Virus record (IMG/VR): IMGVR_UViG_3300012012_000704
Span: 1-27,049 of that record
Length of the DNA stretch: 27,049 bases
DNA from: a virus
Direction: 5' to 3' (one strand)
The stretch's first letter is position 1. Each line of letters begins with the position of its first letter. The notes below the pieces were generated by a model. The model searched no databases, was not told the DNA's origin, and saw only the letters and a program-made list of their open reading frames with translations. Made by a program: the position numbers and the translations under genes. Shown here piece by piece: positions 9,112 to 19,700 of the stretch.

Positions 9112-10683
9112 TTAAAATTCCAATACGATTTTTACGTCTTCTTTTTGACTAGAAGATCTGGGAATTGCTGATCTATTATCTATGTATATGATCTCTCCGG
9201 ACCTTTTATTATATTCTGCTGTTGCAATACCGGAATTAAAAGTAATTCCAAGTTGATATGTTCGATTATTTTCGACTATGGATACTCCATTAAAAGTAGA
9301 ATCAATTGATAATGGTGTAGTTCCATTCATAGATGAACCAGTAATCAATAAACTACCACCAGACCCAGGAGATGAAGTAAATTTATTTATTTTATATCCA
9401 ACACCAGTTGTCCCTAATCCAACTGGTTGATAATATTTAAGAACTCCTGTAATATTATCCCAAGATGCTACAAAACCAATAGCAGTAGTTCCAGTACTAA
9501 TGGTTTGAGTAATCGTAGAATCTACAGCATAAGTTGTTGCTGTGGTTCCAGCTCCACTAAACTTGAGAGCATTAAGACCACTCACCAAAGAAGTATTTAA
9601 AATTTCAGTATTACTTCCTGATATTGTAGGATTTTTTATAATACCAACTCTTGCAAAATCATTACCAGAAATAATATCAGGATTTGATTCTAAAGTTTCA
9701 TATCTAGAATATACAAGAACACGATATGCTCCTAGTTCTCTGTAAATATCATATCCATGCCCACCTTTTGGTGGTATGATTACATCAAATATAGCAAATT
9801 CTGAGGTACTATTTGTCAAATTTGTAATATTTGGAGCACCTGGTTCAAATTTTATAGTGCCATAAGTATAACCATTTCCACCATCAGTAATATAAACTTC
9901 TGATACTTTTCCAAAAGAATCTGTAGTTACTGTTACTTTACCCCCAGACCCATCTCCAAGAATTGGTATATCTGTAAATGTTGAAGATGTTGGGGCATAT
10001 CCATTTCCTCTTTGTTTAATGACAACTGCGTGTATTTTTCCGTCTATAGCATTTTCTTTGACTGATATACTTTCTCCATCTATTCCCCAATTTTCTGGAA
10101 CAGGTATAAATTCAATTGAATCAAATTTTACAATTTCTGATGGTTTGATTGTATAAAGATATTTCCAAATATATTCATCTCCACTTGTTCCTGCTGGTCT
10201 TTGTTCTAGGTCAACAAATGTTGGTTGGTCATATGATGGTCTTCCTTTTTCATGATCTTTATCTGTTCCATTATGAATGCAAATATAAACTCTTAAATCT
10301 TCATTAACTACATAGTAATTTGCTTGATATAAACTTGACTGTTGTGTTACTGGTGTTTGGTTATAAATATTATAATCATTTCTATACATTTCATATGTTG
10401 TTCCAGCAGTCCAAGTAACTTTTCGAATCATTCTACGAACATCATTCGTAGTGACTTTTTTCATTGCAATTATTGTATCTTTGATATCGTTTTCCTCTTT
10501 AAATCCATCTAGTGGAGATGGACCAGTTCCCCAAGAAGATGATCCTCCAGCTAAAGAATTTGTAGAATTCGGTTGACCAATAAATGTATAATATCCATTT
10601 GAAGTATTTCCAACTCCAACAAAACTTTTAACAAAAGTTTCGGCATTTAATATTCTAAATTGATCAGATATAATAGCAGGCAT
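9112..10683 (-). CDS. 8: Baseplate wedge subunit gp8
   Basis: This 523-residue protein begins MPAIISDQFRILNAETFVKS, the typical cyanomyovirus gp8 start, and continues with YYTFIGQPN, DVRRMIRKVTW and YYVVNEDLRVYICIHNG, all matching the gp8 wedge family. In T4, gp8 dimers bind gp7 and gp10 in the wedge. It is longer than T4 gp8 (334 aa). Two GxGY repeat units (GNGYAP near 223, GNGYTYG near 270) and a Gly/Thr-rich beta region make up much of the extra length. The ATG is fixed by family fit, yet no Shine-Dalgarno is visible: the leader reads CAAATAAA directly before ATG. Two late promoter motifs lie just upstream. The next gene follows after 6 nt. Confidence 0.9.
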   Translation of the reverse strand: MPAIISDQFRILNAETFVKSFVGVGNTSNGYYTFIGQPNSTNSLAGGSSSWGTGPSPLDGFKEENDIKDTIIAMKKVTTNDVRRMIRKVTWTAGTTYEMYRNDYNIYNQTPVTQQSSLYQANYYVVNEDLRVYICIHNGTDKDHEKGRPSYDQPTFVDLEQRPAGTSGDEYIWKYLYTIKPSEIVKFDSIEFIPVPENWGIDGESISVKENAIDGKIHAVVIKQRGNGYAPTSSTFTDIPILGDGSGGKVTVTTDSFGKVSEVYITDGGNGYTYGTIKFEPGAPNITNLTNSTSEFAIFDVIIPPKGGHGYDIYRELGAYRVLVYSRYETLESNPDIISGNDFARVGIIKNPTISGSNTEILNTSLVSGLNALKFSGAGTTATTYAVDSTITQTISTGTTAIGFVASWDNITGVLKYYQPVGLGTTGVGYKINKFTSSPGSGGSLLITGSSMNGTTPLSIDSTFNGVSIVENNRTYQLGITFNSGIATAEYNKRSGEIIYIDNRSAIPRSSSQKEDVKIVLEF

Positions 10684-10692
10684 TTTATTTGA

Positions 10693-10710
10693 TATTTATG
10701 TTTATTTATT
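10693..10710 (-). promoter_or_regulatory. Two tandem T4-type late promoter motifs upstream of gp8
   Basis: The minus strand carries AATAAATA (10710-10703) and CATAAATA (10700-10693), both exact NATAAATA matches, in and at the edge of the 22-nt gap before gp8. The distal copy contains the TAA stop of the giant gp7-like gene. The proximal copy lies only 9 nt from the gp8 ATG, so a transcript from it would be nearly leaderless, and the distal copy would give about 14 nt of leader. AT-rich DNA produces such octamers by chance, so function is unproven. Confidence 0.5.
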
Positions 10711-13700
10711 TACTTTTAAATAAACCTCTGGTTCTTGTAACTTCTGGAGCAGTCGAAAGTCCAACTAAACCATTATTAGTGTTTACTGTAAATGATTTTG
10801 GAGAACCAAGTGATCTATTTTGATAATCATATATCTTACCCCAACTGTAATTTCCAAAATAACCATTTGTTGTTAATCCAGGATTTATTGTAAAATCAAT
10901 TCCTAATGGTGGCGAAATTAATGGATTGGGAAGAAATCTACAAGTGACAGTTACAATTCCTACCACAGAGGAATTAATTGGTTTTTCTACTGCCTCTGCA
11001 TAATAAACACCATCGATAAATGAAGTTGCAGTACCAACAACAACATTATCAGTAGTTATACAAGTTAAGGCATGTCCACACTGAATATTGCTATTATATA
11101 TTACAAAATAATCTCCTACCGAAATTCCACTTGATTGTATACCATAACTATTAAGGGCAGAATATCCTATTCCTAATTGAGTATTATCATAAGATTCTGT
11201 TTTTAATTTAAATTTTATTCGTGGTATAGTATTAGGTCCGGTAATTAGTGATATTCCAGACAAAGAAGTATCGATGCCGACTATAACACCAAAATCACCC
11301 TTTGCCTTGATTGATTCGATTTCTTCTATTTTTGTTTTTTCTGATTGAATTAATACTTTAGGTGGGTCTGATTGATTATAACCAAATCCTGGATTTGTAA
11401 TTGTAATACCTGTTATGATTCCAGATGTTGCATTTGATGTTGCCGATGCAAAATTATAACCAGGAATTGAATAGAATGAATGTCCAGTAATGGATGATGG
11501 TGGCGAAAGTTCATTATACATTGTAGTATTAGATCCAACAGAAATATATCTATCTTCAGTAATTGAATAATTAATATCTTTTAATATATTTATTTGGTCA
11601 TCTGTATAAAGTTTGAGAGTCCATTGTGTGAGATTGTATGAGTAATATAATCCAGCTGGTCTGTTGTTAGTCGGTGAGGTTAATACTGTATATAATTTAT
11701 ATAATGAATTGTAATGTATGGTTGTGAGATTAGCCGAAGAAATATAAACAAGATCCTGATAACCTAAAAGATTAGATGTAATATTATTCCAAGTATTTCC
11801 ATCCGTAGAAGTTTTAATTGAAGCCTGAGAACCAACAGCTACAAATTGAGATCCAGTCCAAATGACTTTATTTAAACTGGAACCGTTAAGTCCAGATATA
11901 ACTGACCAACTATTTCCTCCATCAGTACTTCTTACTCCACCATTATCACCAACTACAACAATAAGACCAATACCTATTGCAATCGATCTCAAATTACTAG
12001 TTGTATTTGATGTTACTAATTTAAATGAAGTACTACCAACTCCAACTGCATCAAAAATCGAACCACCAGCACCAACACAAATCCATTTATCGTAAGCTGA
12101 TGAATATTTAATATCTTGAAGTCCAGCAACATAACCACTTTCTAATGGGACAGTATTACCTCCAAAAATATTGATATATTCAAATTTTTTAATTTCTGAC
12201 CAAGATGATATTGTTGTACCAAATCCAACAGATCTTACAATTTTTCCTTGTTCTCCAACAGCAATATAGTAATTAGTTAACCCCAACCCAACAGAATTAA
12301 AATTAATTGTTCCGGCATATCCAATATTTGACGTTGTATTGAATGATTTTCCATCTATTGAAGTTACCACAATTCCACTTTGCCCAACTGCAACTATGGG
12401 ATTTCCAATAACCACCGACAATAATGAAGAAGTTGTCGATAAACCGCTCGTAGGTAACCAATTAAAGATTGGTTCTTTAATTTGCGATTGTGGATGAGAA
12501 AACGAAACTGTCGGAGAATTTATTGTATATCCACTTCCTCCAGTAGAAATTGCAACATTAGAAATTATACCTGCATCTGATACTACTGCAGTTCCAAGTC
12601 CTGATGATGTTTCTTTATTATCAATTATTAATATATTATCTTCTGACCCTTGAATTGGATCAACATCATTAAATAAAGGATATGCATTATTTACATATAT
12701 TGACGTATCTGTAGTATTTAAGTTTTTAATAATTCTAGTTGTAGGTCTAATTGTCGGAATTAAATTTGGTCTTGCTTTAGAAACTAAAGAACCAAGAATA
12801 ACTCTATCTTCTGTTTGTTTTGTCCATTTTAATGGTCTAATTTTATCCGAATTTGTATTGATACCAATACTATCATAATTATAAGTATCAAGTTGATCTG
12901 ATGCTACAATCTTTTTAACCACTCTTTCGAATTGTTCTCTATCCAAATTGTCATTAATATTTTCACCAATTTGAACAATGTCTCCCTCTTTAATTGTTTT
13001 TAGTGGAGTAACAGTTTCTATGTCTAAAGACGAACCTCGGTAAAATATAACAGAACATAATGAATTTGGTTTTGGTGCTTCACTAAAAACTATTCTAGAT
13101 CCAAAGAATGTATAAGATTCACCAGGAACTTGAAGTATATCATTCAGGTATATAAAAATATTATTTTGCAATACAAGATCAGATCCAGGTTCCTTTCTCA
13201 AATCAATTATTTCAGTATTTCCACCATTAGTTTGCGTTAATGTAAATTTTTTGCGAAATCCATCAAAATATTGAGAAAAATCATCAAAATAAATAAATTG
13301 TCCAGGATAAAACCCACTAAATTTATCTGTTAAAGTTTCTGTCACTGTAAGTTTAAATTCTTCAAATCCTGCACCAATCGTTGGATTTGTAGTTAATCCA
13401 ACTACTTTAAGAATATCCCCAACTTTATATCCAACTCCAGGATTATCCAAATTAAAACCAATAATACCTGAACCAGATCCAACTTGAACTGAAACTTTTG
13501 CATTGGTTCCAACTCCAGAGGAACCACTAGTATATGCAACGCCAAGATTGCTGTATGCAAGAGGTAAGTCAATATTTACATATACTGGTGAAGATGAAGT
13601 ATACCCGATTCCACCACTAACAATTGAAAGTGAAGATAAACTACCACCAACACCAACAGTGGACGTTATAGAAGCACCAGAACCAACATCAGAGGCAATA

Positions 13701-16700
13701 CTAATACTTGGAGGAGTTCTATAACCACTACCACCACCTTTTATAGTAATTGAGGTAATTGTCCCTGCAGATGAAACTGATGCTGTTGCTGCTGCTCCAA
13801 TCAATGGTTGATAACCAAATCCAGTTGTAATTGCTACATTTACAATTTTTCCGGCATTTGGGACACCAGTCAAAAACTTAATAGTATTATTTCCGGGAGT
13901 ATCGATCAAATAATCTACTCCTGGTCTTTGGAAAATATTGTTTATAAGTATGATTGGATTATTGTTAATGTCTGTAGAACTATTTGTATTTGTATATAAT
14001 CCAACAACACCGTTTCCATTTGATTTTAAATTAAATTGTGTTGCTGCAATTCCAGTAAAATCAGCAGAAATATCATCTAAAATTAAATTTTTATCATTTG
14101 GATTTGAAGAATCAAATGCCCTAGAGAATGCTCTACCAGAGAAGAAAGATGATACTTTAAATTGAGGATCTGTTGATGCTATTGCTGGTCCATATGGTGG
14201 AGTAGAAAAATATATTACATCATCTATGATATTAAAATCACCAGTATGAACAGTAACCGCAGAACCTATTGTGTGCCCAGCAGCAACTGTTCCCATAAAT
14301 GAACGAGCAACATCTATTTTATTTGTAGATCCAATACCAACAGAAATAACTTTTAAAAATTCATTGTTAATTTTTAAAATGTCTGATCCTGATACAGAAT
14401 TAATACCAGAAGAAACATATATTGCTGTTGATCCAATACCTACTGATGTAGAAAGACCTATTGTGATATTTTTTTGATGAACTGCACTTTGAATTATATT
14501 ATCTATAGAAATTATTACATTTTCATTTTGATTTTTAAAACTAAATGATTGAGTTCCAGAACCAACAGATGTTAAATCAAAAGGAGATGAAATTGCCGTA
14601 GGTACTCCACAAAGTTGAAAATTATTTACGTCAATTTTACGAACAAAAACATTTGATGGTAAAGTTGTTCCGGGTGCATGAAATGTCGCAGCAATTCCTA
14701 TAGAGGTTCCAGCTCCAGAATTGTAAATTATTTCTTGTCCACTTTGAAATCCATGATTTGGAATAATAAATTTATTATTTGCCAAATCGACGATTGTAGT
14801 AGCAGAACCAACAAATTCTTTATAAAATAATGGATTTCCTGCACTTTTAAGTTTAAATGAAGACAAACCAACAACTTCTCCGCCAATTGTACTAGTAATT
14901 CCTGTAAATTGTGAACTAATATCATCAATTGATAAAACTTTATTGGTCTTATTTAATATAAAATTCATTAATTCAATTCCTTCTGGAAAATATATTCTTT
15001 CTACAGATTTGTCATCTAATACATCTTCTTCATATACCATCGAAAAATTATGTTTTGTATATAAAGAATCAAAGCTATCCATATTTACAAGTAATGTTGT
15101 TTCTGATGATGCAATAGAAACTTTCATATTTGTAGATTTAGCAATTCCAAGATTGACTGGACCAATACTGGGCATTGTAATTATATCTAAATCGGAAAAT
15201 TCTTTAAATCCAGATGGATGTATAATTGACTTTACAGATTCTTTCCAAGTCGAATATGGAACTTCACTTTTGATTGAATATGAAAATTTTTGATAATAAT
15301 TATTATCTGATATTCTTTGTTGATAATCATTCAAAAAACCAATTTTATCATCAAAATTATTAATTTTGTCTCTAGAAACTCCCAAAGATGCAGAAAGATC
15401 AAATGTAGATACAAATTTTACTACTCCATTTAATTTTGATTTTTCGCCATAAAGTTTATCGCCAACATTTAATACTCCTTTAACATTTATCAATCTTAAT
15501 TGATTTATGTCATTATCCCAACCATCTTCCATTACTTGTGCTGAAAAATTCGTAGATGATACTTTTTCTCCAGAAAAATATTGAGCATCATCAATTATAT
15601 TCATTTCAAAAATAGGCATATCTTTTTTATTGACAACATAACCAAGAGTAAAATCTGAATTATATACACCAAATGGTTTTGTTTGCAAACCATTCATATT
15701 ATAGTTTATGATTCTATTTGTTGTGTTTATTCCTGTTACTGTGAAAAAGTTATAATCATAATCTTTCGAATTAAAGGTATTTTTAGTTTTAGTTGCATCA
15801 GTCAATCTACATTTTTCGATAAAAATGCTATCACCAATTGCAAATGGAAATTCTGTTATTGTTGACCCATATCCAATTGCGATTGGTTCAAATAAAACTG
15901 GATCATTTACTAAATTTATTATTCCATCTCCATTATTATTCACAGTTATGTCATCAATTTCATATCCATTCGAATTATTATATGGAACAATCTTAAATGG
16001 ATTTTTTAAATCAAAAACATTTTTTGTTATTTCTACACTAATTACAGATCCACCTTGAATTTTCGATGTCAGTTCAATTTGATCATTTCCAATAACTTTT
16101 AATTTTGGTGGAGTATTGTAATTTTTTCCTCCTGTTAAAATACCAATAGAATCTACTCTAGATATTTCTTTAATAATACAAACAGCAGGAACACTCAATT
16201 GTGGCAATATAGTAGGATCTGTAGGGTAATCAAATCCATTTTTAATTCTATCAAATGATAAAATTTCTCCAATTTCAGATGAAATTGGTGTTAATAATGC
16301 AGATTTTCCAGAAGAAGTTTTAACGAAATTTATAGATGGAATAATTGGATAAGATATTCCTTTTGAATTAATTTTGACTTTTGATATAGAACCACTTGCA
16401 TTTTTAGAATCTGTATCATAAAAGACTGAAGAAATTCCTGTCGTTTGTGTATATTCTACATATTCTGGTTTTTGTTTTAAATTAAATTTAAAAATATTGG
16501 AACTGACACCAATAATAGAGTGTTCACCTGATAGGTTACTTGGTCGAATATCGATTCGATTAAAACCAAAAACTTCTTTATCTATAGATAATTGATTTTT
16601 TTCTGGATCTGAAGATACTGGAGTAAATTTATAATAAAGTGTTTTTGGAATGAATCTTTCTTTAGTTTGTAAACTTACTGAGGTATTGGTTCTTCCGATT

Positions 16701-19700
16701 GCTAATGGTTCTTTTTGTTTTTTGTCAATTTCAAATTGCTTTTTAAAATCTTGATCTATATAAAAATTTAATATAAATTTATCATTATTGTTTATAAACA
16801 AATTTGATATATCAAATACTACTGTATTTCCTTTTGAAAATGATAGTGGTGGATTTATAAGAGCAATATTTTGAGTACCAATTCCAGCATTAGAAAATGA
16901 TATTCCAAATCCAATAGTCACGTCATGTGAATACTTACAAAGTTGTATTTTATCTGGGTGTTCTTTTAACACATAATAAACTGATTCATTTTCTAAACCA
17001 CCAATAGCAGTAGTTCCAGAGTAATAAACAATTTTATCTCCATTCTTTAATATATTAGATCCAATATCAATTGTTGATGTAGAACCGGTAGAAACTTTTG
17101 CTGTAGAAAATCCTATAAGATCGGTTGTAATTTTTCTATTTTTTTTATCAAATCTAAAAGATACATTTTCTGTTCTTGATGGTATAATTGTAAATTTAAT
17201 TTTATCCCGATCAATTAAATTGTGAGGTTCTGAAGTAGACACGATTCCAGAATAATTTTCAACTCTTGCAGTTACTGTTTTATATGTTGTTTTGAATGAA
17301 TTTAAATCACTAACATTCGAATTGGATATAAAATATAAAGAATTTAATGTACTTCCAATTCCAACTGAAGTAGTAAAACCCAATGTAGATATTCCTAGAT
17401 AATTATTTCCCAAATTTACAGCATATATTGTTTGGTTTTTAGTTAAACTGAATGCAAATGAAGGATTGCTATCATATACACTCAATCCTATACCAGAACC
17501 AACAGGACAATCATATGTCAATTGTTGTCCAGTATAAAATTTATGATTCGGAATATAAATCACTCGTGATGGAACAAATCTATTCACTATATTACTTACT
17601 CCAATACCAACGAGTGAATAATTAGTTCCAGTAGTTCCAAATCCAACACTATTTTTTGGATTAAAATATACTTCTTGATTTTCTGGTAAAAATGAAGAAT
17701 TTAGTTCAACTTCAGTAAATTCAAACTTTTTGGGAAGCAATTTGACACTATCAATTCCTGCAGTATGAATTCCGCCAGATGCTAATCTGTTCACTAATAA
17801 TTGTGACGTTTCTGGTATAATATTTGTGATGGTTAGTATTTCTGTTCCGATTCCAATTGAATCATTAACTTCAAAACCAGAAATATCTGTAACATTTATA
17901 TTTGTAGAAACTCCAGTAACACCAAAATTCGGTAAACTAGATGTCAATCCGACCACTTTTTGATTTACAACTATAGTTTTTGTACCTTCAAGTTGAAATA
18001 ATGAAAATGTAGATATTCCTGAAATAATTACTTTATCATTAGATACTAAATTATGTACAGTTAAAGCAATTCCTACAATTTTATTGCCTCTAGTTGCAAA
18101 TACAACATCATTGAAGGTAGATACTCCAACAATTAAATTTGATATTGTTTTTCCAAACACTCTATCAATTTCCGCACCTGCACCTACTCCTTCTTTTTCG
18201 TTTTTAAAAATTATAGCATCTTTTATACGATAATTTTCACCAGAAGAATCAATTGATATAGATGTAATACCAGATTTTTTAATTTGTTTTACTATAAAAT
18301 CTTGTTTTAACTCTGGAGTATTTTTAGTTAAAACATCATAACCAGAGTTTTCAGAATCCAAAAAGTAATTTGCTGTATTTCTTATTAAATTAAGATTCTT
18401 CAAGTCTAAATCTTGAGTAAAATTAGGATCAAAATTTTCAATAACTGGAATATCTTTAAAATAATTTCCAATTACATATGGATATTTTGGTTTTGCTTCA
18501 TTTTCATTATTTCCATTAGATATAATATCAAAAGTCGCAAAATAGGCATATGTTCCATATGGATATTCCGTTGTTTTACAAAATCTTCCATTATATTCAT
18601 CCAAATCTCCAGAATTATCAAACTTATAATCGTTTACAAAATAACCATTGACAAAAGAATTTGGTCTTTCTTTATCATTAGGTTTAGGTTTTTTTGTATA
18701 ACTAGAATTAATTAATTTAATACTAGTGCCAGTTAAACTTGTATATCCATATGGACCATAAATCGGATTTCCATCATAAGCCCATCCAATAATTGGACTA
18801 TGTTGGAGTCGTGTTTTTTCGGTATTATTCTCTTTAATATTATCACCAATATTTTTTCTTAATGCTTTTGGTAAGTAAAAATTGATTACTTTTAGTCCAA
18901 GAGATTGGTCAATATTTGGAAATGTTATTGTTTCGTCATCTCCACCATAAGATAATATTGTATCTTTATTTTTTTCAATTTGATTGATTTTCCACTCAAA
19001 TACATTTGCAATAAATTGTAAATCTTTTCCTCTTCTGACTACTTCTGTTCTTGTGTTTGATTTTTTATACCCAACACCACCATCAATTATTATAAATGAA
19101 GTAATTTTTCCGTCTGTAATAACTGGTTTAATGTCAGCATATTTTCCTTCCCCATAAATTATTACTTCAGACCCATTATCATATCCTTTTCCCGAAAAAA
19201 TAATTTGAATATCTGTAATAGATCCATTTATAATTACCGGTTTTAGCAAAGCAGAAGTAATTGGTTTTAAATTAACATTTGGTCTTCTGTGGAAATTAAT
19301 AATCTCAGAAGAACCATAAGAAACCCCACCATTTTCAATATAAACACTCTCGGCACTTCCAAGCACTATTGGAGTCAGCACTGGAGATACGATTGATGTT
19401 AAACCTATTCCCGATAAAGTCTCTATTTTAATACTAATTGGAGGATATGCAAATGTGTGTGTACCAACTCCTAAAGAATTAAATTTAATATATTTTTTAT
19501 TAATATAATTTAAATTAGTTGATGTAGTTCCAATACCAGCATCAGATAGTTTAAATTTATCTTTATCAATAATTGTAATATAATATTCTGTAGTAGTGGA
19601 TAATCCAGATATTGAAGTACCAGTATGAGAATATACAACAAAATCACCATTTTTAAATCCATGCATTTTGGCAAAAATGTAATCATCAAATGTACTAATT

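Noticed and set aside
14943-15293. Plus-strand frame inside the gp7-like gene (116 codons), and similar ones at 3983-4306 and 20049-20324
   Set aside because: These are antisense shadows of giant minus-strand genes, with no family resemblance.
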